From positions 186,001-250,000 of the forward strand of contig NZ_STGH01000001.1 in the NCBI RefSeq assembly GCF_005222785.1: DNA of 64,000 nt, written 5' to 3'. This stretch comes from Rhodobacter sp. SY28-1 (GTDB lineage: Bacteria; Pseudomonadota; Alphaproteobacteria; Rhodobacterales; Rhodobacteraceae). The notes under the pieces are model-generated. The model made no database searches, had not been told where the DNA came from, and worked only from the letters and a program-made list of their open reading frames with translations. Position 1 is the first letter of the stretch, and each line of letters opens with the position of its first letter. Positions 46,708-55,822 of this stretch are shown piece after piece. A program made the position numbers and the translations under genes.

Positions 46708-48572
46708 GGCGCCGTCGCCAGGAGGGCCCGGTCAACCCGGTACAACCGGACCGCACTCCGATCGCCGGTGTCCTCCGTCAGCCAGATCGGCAGGTCACCG
46801 CTCAACAGTATCCGGGCATAGGGCTTCGGCGGCTCGGCGGCGCAAAGCACGACAAAATCGGCCCTGGACGCGGTCAGCGCGCGGCGGAGGTTCGTATCGC
46901 TCTCCAGCCCGGCGATGCCGTTCCAGAAGGCCTCCGGGCTGCGGTGATAAGGGGCCGAGGCTACGGAATGAGGGGTGTAGGCCAAAATTGCGGGGCCGAG
47001 GTTCAGGTTACTGAACAGGGTTGACCGCGGCAGGTCTGCAAGCTCGGCCATCGCGGTCTCGGACCGGCAGTTGCCAGGACCGACCTGATCCGATGGCGAA
47101 GCCGCGCTGGATACCGGCATCGGTTTCACCGCACGGGCAGCATACGTTCCCGCTTCCTCGACGGCGGTCGGCGTGGCCAGAGCCAGGGCAGCGAAGGCAG
47201 GCAGCCGCAGGACACTGTTTCTGGGCACTTGCAGGAAGGCATGGACCAGACTCGCAGTCAGAACCGGCAGGGCCGGGACCATAAGTGTCGCCGCCCGGAC
47301 CTGGTGCAGCGACACCGCAAGGCCCGCCAAAGCGATCAGAAGGGCCAGAGTCAGCGCCGACCGCTGCGCAGACTGAAGCCGGGACCACATGGCGACCGTT
47401 GTCGCAAGTGCCAGCACCAGGATTACAACGGCGGGTATCAGCGCGCGCAGCAGGATGTCGGGACGCACGTCAAACATCTCGACGGCCGACAACGCCTCAA
47501 CCATGCGACTTTCTATCAGAGTGCGGACCTCTGGTGGAACATCCGCGTAGGGACCGGCCATGCATGGGGTCAGGATCGGTGCAGCCAGCCACAATCCCAA
47601 AGCAGCCAGCATGCCCATGGTCGCGATCCGGACCAGGGGACCCTGCAGGCAATAGGCCAGCAGGACCGGCACCAGCGTCCCCACGATCCCAGTCGCCGCC
47701 AAGGCCAGCACCGGCGGCGCAAGGGCGTCACAACGCATCGTGGCCCAGTCAGAAACCGGGGTCTGACCAGCAAAAAGGCCCAGCGCACCCAACCCGAGCG
47801 CGATGCCGAACCCGGTCAGCCATGGTCCAGTCTGCGGTTGATCGTACGCATGGCGCAGCGCCATCCAGGCCGGGATCAGCGCAAGGACGGGCAGCATTTC
47901 CAGCCCGATGGCCAGCGAAAGTGCCGTCGCAAGTCCGGCCAGAACGCCCCGCATCACTGCCCGCCCTGGAACTGCCGCGCAGAACATGGCTGCGGTGGCA
48001 CAAAGCATCTGCAGTCCGTGATGATCAATGCGCGGAGGTGTGAATTCTCCGCGCAGCTTGCTCCACGTCAGGAACACAACCAGCGCTCCCAGCGCCGCTA
48101 CTGGCCCAAACAGCCGGTTGGTCCCAAATCCGATCAGAAGGATCATGAGACAGGCAAGAAGACTGGGCCAGACGACGACGGTCAAAAGCTCGGCCTGCTG
48201 CATCGGCAACAGCCAGGAGGCGGGGACCAGAATCGCCGCGATCCCGGCATCGACATAGCGCGACCAGTGCATCGAGATGCCCTCGGGCGGCAGGACGCGG
48301 TATTGCCGGGTATCGAACCAGCCTTGCCCGCCCAGCCAGTCACGCGCTTCGACCAACCGCATCAAGTCGTCGTTGTCCGAAGCGATCAGAAGGCTGCCGA
48401 CCTCCGGCCAAGTTCTCACCGCGTTCAGGATGACCAGCGCAATGGCCCCGATGCAGATCCAGATGATCAAGTACGGGCGTGAGTCGGTCGGGGACGTCAA
48501 GGCGTGCTGTTTCCTGGATGACGAAAAGGCAAAGTCTGGCCGGGTGATACTTATGCTGATGGAAACAGTCAT
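46704..48572 (-). CDS. Large polytopic membrane protein, GT-C glycosyltransferase-like
   Basis: 622 residues with about 12-13 hydrophobic helices and a C-terminal soluble domain (about 500-622). The first extracytoplasmic loop reads ASDNDDLMRLVEARDWLGG and then SMHWSRYVDAG, with acidic residues where GT-C enzymes carry a DxD-like site. A later loop has RIDHHGLQ, like the DHH loop of archaeal AglB/STT3 oligosaccharyltransferases. I therefore call it GT-C-like, but the acceptor and donor are unknown. It is coupled to a GtrA gene. The exact start is uncertain; the first 30 residues are poorly family-like. Confidence 0.65.
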   Translation of the reverse strand: MTVSISISITRPDFAFSSSRKQHALTSPTDSRPYLIIWICIGAIALVILNAVRTWPEVGSLLIASDNDDLMRLVEARDWLGGQGWFDTRQYRVLPPEGISMHWSRYVDAGIAAILVPASWLLPMQQAELLTVVVWPSLLACLMILLIGFGTNRLFGPVAALGALVVFLTWSKLRGEFTPPRIDHHGLQMLCATAAMFCAAVPGRAVMRGVLAGLATALSLAIGLEMLPVLALIPAWMALRHAYDQPQTGPWLTGFGIALGLGALGLFAGQTPVSDWATMRCDALAPPVLALAATGIVGTLVPVLLAYCLQGPLVRIATMGMLAALGLWLAAPILTPCMAGPYADVPPEVRTLIESRMVEALSAVEMFDVRPDILLRALIPAVVILVLALATTVAMWSRLQSAQRSALTLALLIALAGLAVSLHQVRAATLMVPALPVLTASLVHAFLQVPRNSVLRLPAFAALALATPTAVEEAGTYAARAVKPMPVSSAASPSDQVGPGNCRSETAMAELADLPRSTLFSNLNLGPAILAYTPHSVASAPYHRSPEAFWNGIAGLESDTNLRRALTASRADFVVLCAAEPPKPYARILLSGDLPIWLTEDTGDRSAVRLYRVDRALLATAP

Positions 48573-48720
48573 CCTGATGGCGAAATTTCTCCGCTTCCAA
48601 GACTATCGGCCGTGAAAACCGCTTTTCCTACCGCATCCTGCCGCATTTCGGGCATAGTTGCGGTATGAAATGACTGGAAAGCCTGCCAATCGCCCCGATT
48701 GGGCGCGGACGGAGTCGCGG

Positions 48721-49914
48721 ATGCTGGAACTGACTATCCTGATGCCCTGCCTGAACGAGGCGGAAACCCTGGCCACCTGCATTGACAAGGCCAAGGGGTT
48801 TCTTGCCCGCTCCGGCATCAAGGGAGAGGTGCTGATTTCCGACAACGGGTCCACCGATGGCAGCCGGAGTATCGCCGAGGCGCATGGCGCCCGTGTCGTG
48901 CTAGCGCCGAGGAAGGGCAACGGGATCGCGTTGTCCACCGGAATCGCGGCGGCGAAGGGCCGTTTCGTGATCATGGGCGACAGCGACGACAGCTATGATT
49001 TCTCGCGCCTGGATGGTTTCGTCGAGGCGCTGCGCGGTGGCGCCGACCTGGTGATGGGCAACCGCTTCCGTGGCGGGATTGAGCCCGGCGCGATGCCATT
49101 CCTGCACCGCTACCTCGGCAACCCCGTGCTGTCCTTCATCGGGCGGGTGCTCTACGGCGCTCCGGTCGGTGACTTTCAGTGCGGTTTGCGCGGCTTTGTC
49201 CGCGACAAGATCCTTGCGCTGAACCTGATTACCGAGCAGCTGGAATTTTGCCCAGAAATGGTGATGCGCGCCGCGATGGCCGGGCTGAAGATTGTCGAGG
49301 TGCCGACGACGCTGAAGCCCGATGGCCGGTCACGCAAGCCGCATCTGCGGACCTGGCACGACGGCTGGCGGCACCTGAAACTATTGCTGACCTTCGCGCC
49401 GTTCAGCCTGTTCCTCTATCCGGGCGCGATGCTGTTCGCGCTGGGGTCGGTGCTGTTCCTGCCGCTTCTCTTCGGGCCCTTGGACCTTGGCGCGCTGACG
49501 CTGGACACTGGCGCGATGATCTTTGCCGCGACCTTCATCATCATCGGCTTCCAGCTGATGTGGTTCCACGTCCTGGCCCGGCTTTTCGCGGTGCGGATGA
49601 ACCTTCTGCCGACCTCGCCCCGGTTCGAACGCCTGCGAGAGCGGCTTTCGGTCGAAAGCGCTTGCAAGGGCGGGGCGGTGTTTCTGGGGCTGGCGCTGGT
49701 GGCAACGATCGCTGCGGTCGGACACTGGGCGGCGAATGGGTTCGGGCCGATCGACCCCGGCCTGATCACCCGGGCGGCGTCGCTGGTGGCCGTCCTTTCG
49801 GCGCTGGGGCTGCAAAGCCTGACCGGTGGCTTCCTTTGGGGCCTGATGTCGCAGAAATCTCCCACGCTTGCTGCGGCTGAGGTAAAGGCCGTCGAGGCCG
49901 CGCAGCAGGCGTAA
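48721..49914 (+). CDS. Family 2 glycosyltransferase with C-terminal membrane helices
   Basis: 397 residues. The GT2 domain (about 1-230) has LTILMPCLNEAETLATCI, SDNGSTDGS and the DxD-like MGDSDDSYDF. Four hydrophobic helices follow (about 240-390). This is the DPM1/ArnC-like layout for polyprenyl-phosphate sugar synthesis. I start at the ATG at 48721, preceded by GGAG at 6 nt; in-frame starts at 48658 (TTG) and 48670 (ATG) are possible. Divergent from the GT-C-like protein, to which it could supply a lipid-linked sugar. Confidence 0.87.
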   Translation: MLELTILMPCLNEAETLATCIDKAKGFLARSGIKGEVLISDNGSTDGSRSIAEAHGARVVLAPRKGNGIALSTGIAAAKGRFVIMGDSDDSYDFSRLDGFVEALRGGADLVMGNRFRGGIEPGAMPFLHRYLGNPVLSFIGRVLYGAPVGDFQCGLRGFVRDKILALNLITEQLEFCPEMVMRAAMAGLKIVEVPTTLKPDGRSRKPHLRTWHDGWRHLKLLLTFAPFSLFLYPGAMLFALGSVLFLPLLFGPLDLGALTLDTGAMIFAATFIIIGFQLMWFHVLARLFAVRMNLLPTSPRFERLRERLSVESACKGGAVFLGLALVATIAAVGHWAANGFGPIDPGLITRAASLVAVLSALGLQSLTGGFLWGLMSQKSPTLAAAEVKAVEAAQQA

Positions 49915-49918
49915 GGCG

Positions 49919-49940
49919 CGGCCCGGCGCGAACCGGGCCG
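49919..49940. terminator. GC-rich hairpin between convergent GT2 and ahcY genes
   Basis: CGGCCCGG (49919-49926) pairs perfectly with CCGGGCCG (49933-49940) around a CGCGAA loop. It lies 5 bp after one stop and 8 bp after the other, so it can serve both directions. No T-run. Confidence 0.6.
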
Positions 49941-49947
49941 AGACTGA

Positions 49948-51342
49948 TCAGTAGCGGTAGTGGTCCGATTTGAACGGGCCCTCGACCTTGACGCCGATAT
50001 AGTCGGCCTGGTCCTTGCGCAGCTCGGTCAGTTTGACACCGATTTTCTTCAGGTGCAGGCGGGCGACCTTTTCGTCCAGTGCCTTCGGCAGGATATAGAC
50101 GCCCGGCGCATAGTCCTTGCCCTTGGTCCAAAGCTCAATCTGCGCCAGGACCTGGTTGGTGAACGACGCCGACATCACGAAGGACGGGTGACCGGTGGCG
50201 TTGCCAAGGTTCAGAAGGCGGCCTTCGGACAGGAGGATGATCCGGTTGCCCGAGGGCATCTCGATCATGTCGACCTGTTCCTTGATGTTGGTCCACTTGT
50301 GGTTCCGCAAGGACGCGACCTGAATCTCGTTGTCGAAGTGGCCGATGTTGCCGACGATCGCCATGTCCTTCATCGCGCGCATGTGCTCGATACGGATCAC
50401 GTCCTTGTTGCCGGTGGTGGTGATGAAGATGTCGGCCGTGGCGACCTCGTCTTCCAGGAGCGTGACCTCATAACCGTCCATCGCCGCCTGCAACGCGCAG
50501 ATCGGGTCGACTTCGGTGACCTTCACCCGCGCACCCGCGCCGCGCAGGGACGCGGCCGAGCCCTTGCCCACGTCGCCATAGCCACAGACCACGGCGACCT
50601 TGCCGGCCATCATCGTGTCGGTCGCGCGGCGGATGCCGTCGACCAGCGATTCCTTGCAGCCGTACTTGTTGTCGAACTTGGACTTGGTGACGCTGTCGTT
50701 GACGTTGATCGCCGGGAAGGGCAGCTGGCCCTTCTTGTGCAATTCATACAGGCGGTGGACGCCAGTGGTGGTTTCTTCCGACACGCCCTTGATCGCGGCG
50801 CGCTGCTTGGTGAACCAGCCGGGGCTGGCGGCGAGGCGCTTCCTGATCTGGTTGAAAAGGCAGACCTCCTCGTCGCTGGTCGGCACGGCGATCAGGTCGG
50901 TCTCACCGGCTTCGACCCGCGCGCCCATCAGGATGTAAAGCGTCGCATCCCCGCCGTCGTCGAGGATCATGTTGCAGGTCCCGCCTTCGCCGCCGAACTG
51001 GAATATCTTGTCGGTGTAGTCCCAGTACTGCTCCAGCGTTTCGCCCTTGATGGCGAAGACCGGGGTGCCACTGGCCGCGATGGCGGCGGCGGCGTGGTCC
51101 TGGGTCGAGAAGATGTTGCACGACGCCCAGCGGACATCGGCGCCAAGGGCCTTCAGCGTCTCGATCAGCACGCCGGTCTGGATCGTCATATGCAGCGACC
51201 CGGCAATCCGCGCGCCTTTCAGCGGCTGCGCCGCGCCAAACTCCTCACGGCAGGCCATCAGGCCCGGCATTTCGGTCTCGGCAATGGTGAGTTCCTTGCG
51301 GCCGAACTCGGCCAAAGCGATGTGCTTGACGATGTAATCCAT
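49948..51342 (-). CDS. ahcY: Adenosylhomocysteinase
   Basis: 464 residues. It hydrolyses S-adenosylhomocysteine to adenosine and homocysteine, keeping methylation reactions free of product inhibition. The NAD-binding [13 protein letters not shown], the substrate loop [26 protein letters not shown] and the C-terminal FKSDHYRY are all diagnostic. The insertion near residue 95-145 is usual for proteobacterial enzymes. The ATG at 51342 gives the family N-terminus; the in-frame extension to 51402 is rejected. I see no clear SAH riboswitch in the 127 bp upstream, but did not fold it. Confidence 0.97.
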   Translation of the reverse strand: MDYIVKHIALAEFGRKELTIAETEMPGLMACREEFGAAQPLKGARIAGSLHMTIQTGVLIETLKALGADVRWASCNIFSTQDHAAAAIAASGTPVFAIKGETLEQYWDYTDKIFQFGGEGGTCNMILDDGGDATLYILMGARVEAGETDLIAVPTSDEEVCLFNQIRKRLAASPGWFTKQRAAIKGVSEETTTGVHRLYELHKKGQLPFPAINVNDSVTKSKFDNKYGCKESLVDGIRRATDTMMAGKVAVVCGYGDVGKGSAASLRGAGARVKVTEVDPICALQAAMDGYEVTLLEDEVATADIFITTTGNKDVIRIEHMRAMKDMAIVGNIGHFDNEIQVASLRNHKWTNIKEQVDMIEMPSGNRIILLSEGRLLNLGNATGHPSFVMSASFTNQVLAQIELWTKGKDYAPGVYILPKALDEKVARLHLKKIGVKLTELRKDQADYIGVKVEGPFKSDHYRY

Positions 51343-51469
51343 GGCGTCCTGTGCGTCCTGTCCTTTGGGTCTGGCGGGGCCATAGCAAATGCGGGCGACC
51401 AAGACAACGTGGAGCCCTTGTCAAGCACCCGGCTTTGTGAAGACTCGACGACAGTCATCAGAGGCCGAA

Positions 51470-52414
51470 ATGTCAGATCCCCAGCGCCACGACTCTGCCG
51501 TCGCCTTCTGCTGCGACCGCAATTACTTTCATCTCGCCTTGTTCATGGTGTGGAAGATCGCGCACTACAATCCGCACCGCCGGTTCGACTTCGTCATTTC
51601 CAGCCGCGACGACCTTGAGCTGCCTGAGTGGGCCCGGGCATTGGGCGTGATCCTGCACCGGACCGGCGATCTGCCAGAACATGCCGAAATTGGCCGGTTC
51701 TTCGGGTCGCTTGCACCGCTGTATCGTCTGACCCTGGTGCGCGAGCTTGGCCAGCGTTACCGCCGCATCCTGTATCTCGATTGCGACATGTTTGTCGAAG
51801 GCGGGGACATCAGCCGGCTTCTGGACGTCGATATTGGCACCCATGCGATCGGCGCGGTTCTGGACGCCCCTTTCTTCTACACCCCGAACTACCGCGCCAA
51901 AGAATTCGTCATCGCCGGCTTTCCGGCGCACCCCTATGTGAACACCGGTTTGCAGCTGATCGACACCCGCGCCTATGCCGAACAGGAGGTGGAGCGCAGG
52001 TCGTTCGACATCTGCAAGACGCATCCGAAGGCCGTCGTCTTTACTGATCAGTCGCTGACGAACCTTGCCCTGCGTGGGGATTTCGCCTTTCTGGCACCCT
52101 GCTGGAACTGGCAGATGAACAGTCGCTTTCCGATGATGCCATGGCGCTATCCGGTCTTCCTTCGCCATTTCATCGGTAGGGTCAAACCCGACAAGGAATT
52201 GAGGGGACATCTTGAGGCGCGGTTCAACGAAGCCTACCGCCATTTCTGCGAAACCCTGCTGCCTGAAGCGCTTCCGCTGATCGCGCCGCCCTGCAATCCC
52301 ATGCCAGTCGCGATAGGTGATCTGTCGCAGATGTTCATGAAGCATGTCTTGGGCACGGGCATCATGCGGGAAATGCTCAAGCGTTTCTCTGACCCCTACA
52401 AAGCAGAAACCTGA
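51470..52414 (+). CDS. Family 8 glycosyltransferase
   Basis: 314 residues. The GT8 core is visible: AVAFCCDRNYFHLALFMVWK, RILYLDCDMFVEGGDIS (DxD metal site), NTGLQLIDTRAY and TDQSLTNLAL. It transfers a sugar from a nucleotide donor, perhaps to lipopolysaccharide or a glycan; the acceptor is unknown. The ATG at 51470 is chosen because family similarity begins there. Its stop overlaps the start of the HD hydrolase gene (TGATG). Confidence 0.85.
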   Translation: MSDPQRHDSAVAFCCDRNYFHLALFMVWKIAHYNPHRRFDFVISSRDDLELPEWARALGVILHRTGDLPEHAEIGRFFGSLAPLYRLTLVRELGQRYRRILYLDCDMFVEGGDISRLLDVDIGTHAIGAVLDAPFFYTPNYRAKEFVIAGFPAHPYVNTGLQLIDTRAYAEQEVERRSFDICKTHPKAVVFTDQSLTNLALRGDFAFLAPCWNWQMNSRFPMMPWRYPVFLRHFIGRVKPDKELRGHLEARFNEAYRHFCETLLPEALPLIAPPCNPMPVAIGDLSQMFMKHVLGTGIMREMLKRFSDPYKAET

Positions 52415-53004
52415 TGTCGAAGCGGGCGTGGCAAAGGATGTTGTCCGGGCGGCGGCTGGATCTTCTTGACCCCACCCCGATGGATATCGAGATCGAGGAC
52501 ATCGCCCACGGTCTTGCCTTCGTTGCCCGCTGGAATGGCCAGACACAGGGCGACTGGCCCTATTCGGTGGCCGAACATTCCCTGCTGGTGGAAGAGATCT
52601 TCGCCCGCGCCAATCCCGGCATCGCGGTGCGCTGGCGGCTGGCGGCCCTGCTGCACGATGCGCCGGAGTATGTCATCGGCGACATGATCAGCCCGGTGAA
52701 GGCCGCCGTCGGACCCGGATACGGTGCCCTGGACGAACGCCTTGCGGCTGCGGTTCACTTGCGGTTCGGGTTGCCGACCGTGCTACCCGTGCCGATCAAG
52801 AAGGCGATCAAGGCGGCGGACAAGGTATCAGCCTGGCTGGAAGCGGTACGGATTGCGGGGTTTCGCGAGGCGGAAGCTGACAAGCTGTTCGGGCGACCGC
52901 TGCCGGAGATCATCCACCGGCTGGAAATAAGACTTCGTCCGCCCGCAGAGGTGCGGGCGGACTATGCTGCGTCAGTTGCGCGGCTACTGGCCGCTTTCGA
53001 TTGA
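52414..53004 (+). CDS. HD-domain hydrolase (YfbR-like)
   Basis: 196 residues, soluble. The metal-binding HD motif is LAALLHDAPEYVIGD, preceded by the His of SVAEHSLLV and followed by the Asp in AIKAADKVSAW. This is the layout of YfbR-type 5'-nucleotidases, but substrate cannot be told from sequence. It is translationally coupled to the GT8 gene. It ends 19 bp before the stop of a convergent small ORF. Confidence 0.87.
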   Translation: MSKRAWQRMLSGRRLDLLDPTPMDIEIEDIAHGLAFVARWNGQTQGDWPYSVAEHSLLVEEIFARANPGIAVRWRLAALLHDAPEYVIGDMISPVKAAVGPGYGALDERLAAAVHLRFGLPTVLPVPIKKAIKAADKVSAWLEAVRIAGFREAEADKLFGRPLPEIIHRLEIRLRPPAEVRADYAASVARLLAAFD

Positions 53005-53023
53005 CCGGGACAGGAAACCTGCA

Positions 53024-53194
53024 TCAGCGGGTGAAGTTCCGAATCCGGTCTGCGGCGTTCAAACCTTCGATCTCCATGAATTCGCGCGGGAACTCACGCG
53101 GGCTGCGGCGCTGCTCGCGGCGGGGCAGATGGTCCTCGGGCAGGCGTCCAAACCGCGATGCGATCAGCAGGGCGTCAGCAAAGATATTCAACAT
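53024..53194 (-). CDS. Small 56-residue protein divergent from a LysR gene
   Basis: The protein begins MLNIFADALLIASRFGRLPE and ends NAADRIRNFTR. Its ATG at 53194 is preceded by a good ribosome-binding site (GGAGAAAGG, about 2-5 nt). An amphipathic hydrophobic start (about residues 1-17) is followed by a very basic, Arg/Pro-rich middle (about 19-38). I do not recognise a named family, although the size and shape resemble DUF1127-like small basic proteins. It is divergent from the LysR gene with a 96-bp shared region, the typical layout of a LysR target. Confidence 0.6.
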   Translation of the reverse strand: MLNIFADALLIASRFGRLPEDHLPRREQRRSPREFPREFMEIEGLNAADRIRNFTR

Positions 53195-53290
53195 GGCCTT
53201 TCTCCTTTTTTCTGGCGATGATCTCTTTTGCCATGAAGAACGGCGTGATACGACTCAATAGCATTGCAGATATGTTAGGGATTCTATCAT

Positions 53291-54166
53291 ATGGCAACCG
53301 ACTGGCGCACTATTCCTTCCCTGACGGCCCTGCGCGCATTTGCTGCCACGGCAGAACTGCGCAGCTTTTCCCAGGCCGCCCGCGTGCTGAACGTGACCCA
53401 TGCGGCAGTCGCCCAGCAGGTCCGCGCGCTGGAAGAACAGCTTGGCCGCCCGCTGGTCCAGCGCGAAGGCCGCGGGGTCGGCCTGACCGCCGATGGCGAA
53501 CAACTCGCCGAAGCATTGAACGAAGGTTTCGCAGCCTTTCAGCGCGGGCTGGAGGCCCTTCGCGCGGGTGAGGCCGACCGCCCCGTCCGCGTCACGCTGA
53601 CAGCGAGCTTCGCAGCCCAATGGCTGATGCCCCGGCTCAAGGACTTCTGGCAGAAGCATCCCGATATCGGCCTGTCTCTGCATCCCGACAACCGGGTGGT
53701 CGACCTGCACCGTGACCGGATGGATCTTGGCATTCGCTATGGCAACGGCGACTGGGCCGGTGTTGAAAGTGCCTATCTGACCTCGGCACACATGGTAATT
53801 GCCGGGGCGCCTTCACTGATCGGCGACCGAAACAGGCTTTCGGTCGATGACATGGCAGAAATGGACTGGATCCTGTCCCGCACATGGCCGGAACAGGACG
53901 CCTATCTTCGCCAGCTTGGTCTTGACCCTGAAACCCTGAACCGCACCGACATCAACAGCGAGGAACTGGCAATTGCAGCCGCGCGACAGGGTCTGGGGCT
54001 GGTCGTCGAAAGTGTAGCCCTGATCGAATCCGATGTGACCGACGGTCGCCTGCGCATCGTGCACGAAAGCCGCGAAAAGCTTCCGGCCTACTTTATCGTG
54101 ACCTTGCCCGGGCCAAAGCGCGCTGCAGCCCGGGCTTTTCTCAGGTGGCTGGCTGCCCAGACCTGA
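53291..54166 (+). CDS. LysR-family transcriptional regulator (GcvA-like)
   Basis: 291 residues. The N-terminal winged helix is SLTALRAFAATAELRSFSQAARVLNVTHAAVAQQVRALEEQLGRPL (shortened: LTALRAFAATAELRSFSQAA and beyond). A substrate-binding domain follows, with VRVTLTASFAAQWLMPRLKDF, common in the GcvA branch. Divergent from a small 56-residue ORF, its probable target. It ends 2 bp before the convergent hvrA stop. Confidence 0.9.
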   Translation: MATDWRTIPSLTALRAFAATAELRSFSQAARVLNVTHAAVAQQVRALEEQLGRPLVQREGRGVGLTADGEQLAEALNEGFAAFQRGLEALRAGEADRPVRVTLTASFAAQWLMPRLKDFWQKHPDIGLSLHPDNRVVDLHRDRMDLGIRYGNGDWAGVESAYLTSAHMVIAGAPSLIGDRNRLSVDDMAEMDWILSRTWPEQDAYLRQLGLDPETLNRTDINSEELAIAAARQGLGLVVESVALIESDVTDGRLRIVHESREKLPAYFIVTLPGPKRAAARAFLRWLAAQT

Positions 54167-54168
54167 TC

Positions 54169-54483
54169 TCAGATCGCCAGGTCTTCCGGCTTTTTCCCCT
54201 TGGCCAGCGCTTCCGAGAACCAGCGCGGCTTGCGCCCACGGCCCGACCAGGTATCCGCAGCATTTGCCGGGTTCGCGTATTTCGCCACGGAAGGAGAGCG
54301 TTTCCGCCCCGGCGCCGCGCCCGTCAGTTCCGCCAGCGAAAAGCCCATGGCCTTCGCCTTTTCTTCCAGTTCCGCCAATGCCTCGCGCTTGCGGCGGTCT
54401 TCATACCCGGAAATCGCTTTTGCTACCTGCGATTGCAAGTCCTTCAGCTCTTTCAAGGATAGGCTATTCCAGTCGACTTTCAA
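54169..54483 (-). CDS. hvrA: H-NS-family nucleoid protein HvrA (TTG start)
   Basis: 104 residues from a TTG at 54483. That start gives the usual family beginning (M)KVDWNSLSLKELKDLQSQV, and GAGGGGG lies 8 nt upstream. An ATG at 54510 or 54543 is the alternative and would add 9-20 residues. An N-terminal coiled coil for dimerisation is followed by the DNA-binding core KYANPANAADTWSGRGRKPRWF. In Rhodobacter, HvrA follows regA and tunes photosynthesis and nitrogen genes. The same order here supports the name. Confidence 0.88.
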   Translation of the reverse strand: MKVDWNSLSLKELKDLQSQVAKAISGYEDRRKREALAELEEKAKAMGFSLAELTGAAPGRKRSPSVAKYANPANAADTWSGRGRKPRWFSEALAKGKKPEDLAI

Positions 54484-54554
54484 TGTCTGATCCCCCTCGG
54501 ATAAAGACATGTCCTGAATAGGTCGAATGAACGGATTGTGCAAGAAAGGTTAAT

Positions 54555-55109
54555 TTATTTCGGGCTGCGCTTTGCCAGAATACGCTGGAGCGTACGGCGA
54601 TGCATCGAAAGCCTGCGCGCCGTTTCCGAAACATTGCGGTCGCACATCTCGTAAACCCGCTGGATATGCTCCCAACGGACGCGGTCGGCGGACATCGGGT
54701 TCTCGGACGGTTCCGGCAGCGATCCACTCCGCGCCAGCAGGGCACTGGTCACGTCGTCCGCATCGGCCGGTTTCGAAAGATAGTCGATGGCCCCGATCTT
54801 GACCGCAGCCACTGCCGTCGCAATTGCGCCATAGCCGGTCAGGACCACCACACGGCAGGACGGGCGCTTTTCGTGCAGGGCTTCGATCACTTCCAGACCG
54901 TTGCCATCCTCAAGCCGCAGGTCGACAACAGCATAGGCAGGGGGCCGGGCAATAGCCTTCGCACGCCCCTCGGCCACGCTTTGGGCCGTCTCGGGCAGGA
55001 AGCCGCGTTTCTCCATCGCCTTGGCCAGACGCTTCACGAAAAGCTCGTCGTCATCGACAAGCAGAAGGGTACGGTCCGGCCCAAGATCGGCGGCGGGGTC
55101 TTCAGTCAT
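54555..55109 (-). CDS. regA: Redox response regulator RegA/PrrA/ActR
   Basis: 184 residues. The receiver domain has LLLVDDDELF, phospho-acceptor D63 in AVVDLRLEDGNGLEV, VLTGYGAIATAV and the Lys in YLSKPAD. The C-terminal Fis-type helix-turn-helix is NVSETARRLSMHRRTLQRIL, conserved in the RegA family. It is phosphorylated by RegB and controls photosynthesis, CO2 and nitrogen fixation and respiration genes. It lies in the order senC-regA-hvrA, opposite to regB. Confidence 0.96.
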   Translation of the reverse strand: MTEDPAADLGPDRTLLLVDDDELFVKRLAKAMEKRGFLPETAQSVAEGRAKAIARPPAYAVVDLRLEDGNGLEVIEALHEKRPSCRVVVLTGYGAIATAVAAVKIGAIDYLSKPADADDVTSALLARSGSLPEPSENPMSADRVRWEHIQRVYEMCDRNVSETARRLSMHRRTLQRILAKRSPK

Positions 55110-55136
55110 GCGGCTTACCTGTTCTTCTGTCTCGCG

Positions 55137-55763
55137 TCACATGGCAGCTTTGCCTGCCTGAACGAAACAAGCAACGCTTTCTGCCATTTGCTCGGATGTA
55201 ATCTCGCGCCGGAAGAAATCCACAAAGCCCGCACCGGGCAGCATCAGGTAAGTGAAAGTGGAATGGTCCATCAGATAGTATTCGTCCCCGGTGTCCCGCT
55301 TCTTGTAGAAGGTCTTGTAGGCCTGCGACGCGGCCCGGATCTGATCCGCACTACCTGTCAGCGCAACCAGTTTCGGATGCATGTTCGAAGCATAGTCGGC
55401 CAGGGCATCGGGGGTATCCCGTTCGGGGTCGATCGAGATGAAGACCGGCGTGACGTCAATGCCCATTGCATCAAGCCGATCCACCGCTTCGACGTTGCGT
55501 GACATGTCGAAGGGGCAGACATCGGGGCAGAACGTGTATCCAAAATAGACCAGCGACGGCTTGGTCAGAACTTCGGCGTCGGTCACCGTCTTTCCTGCCG
55601 TGTCGACCAGCGTGAACGGCCCGCCGATATCGCCGCCGGCAATCTGACCCTGCCGGCACTCGGCAAAGGCATCGTCGGTCCGATTGGCCAGCACATACCA
55701 TGCCGACGCCCCGAGAAACGCCGCAACCGCCGCAGCGGCCACGCTGGCATATAGCTTGGTCAT
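55137..55763 (-). CDS. senC: SCO1/SenC/PrrC copper-binding thioredoxin-fold protein
   Basis: 208 residues, start at 55763 with GGGGG at 7 nt upstream. An N-terminal signal anchor is present (LYASVAAAAVAAFLGASAWYVLA). The copper ligands are the CxxxC in FGYTFCPDVCPFD and the His in YLMDHSTFTYLM. It aids copper delivery to cytochrome c oxidase and, in Rhodobacter, links oxidase flux to the RegB/RegA signal. It begins the regA operon and is divergent from regB. Confidence 0.95.
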   Translation of the reverse strand: MTKLYASVAAAAVAAFLGASAWYVLANRTDDAFAECRQGQIAGGDIGGPFTLVDTAGKTVTDAEVLTKPSLVYFGYTFCPDVCPFDMSRNVEAVDRLDAMGIDVTPVFISIDPERDTPDALADYASNMHPKLVALTGSADQIRAASQAYKTFYKKRDTGDEYYLMDHSTFTYLMLPGAGFVDFFRREITSEQMAESVACFVQAGKAAM

Positions 55764-55822
55764 GGGCATACCCCCTTTGGTCTGACGGGTCGCATTGATC
55801 TCAGAAGGGCCGGACCTTAACA

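Noticed and set aside
47229-48482. 417-codon plus-strand frame over the GT-C-like gene
   Set aside because: Gln/Arg/Pro-rich shadow; the minus-strand protein has clear membrane helices.
51343-51469. SAH riboswitch before ahcY
   Set aside because: Known in other bacteria at this gene, but I could not make out the pseudoknot consensus by eye. A covariance search would decide.
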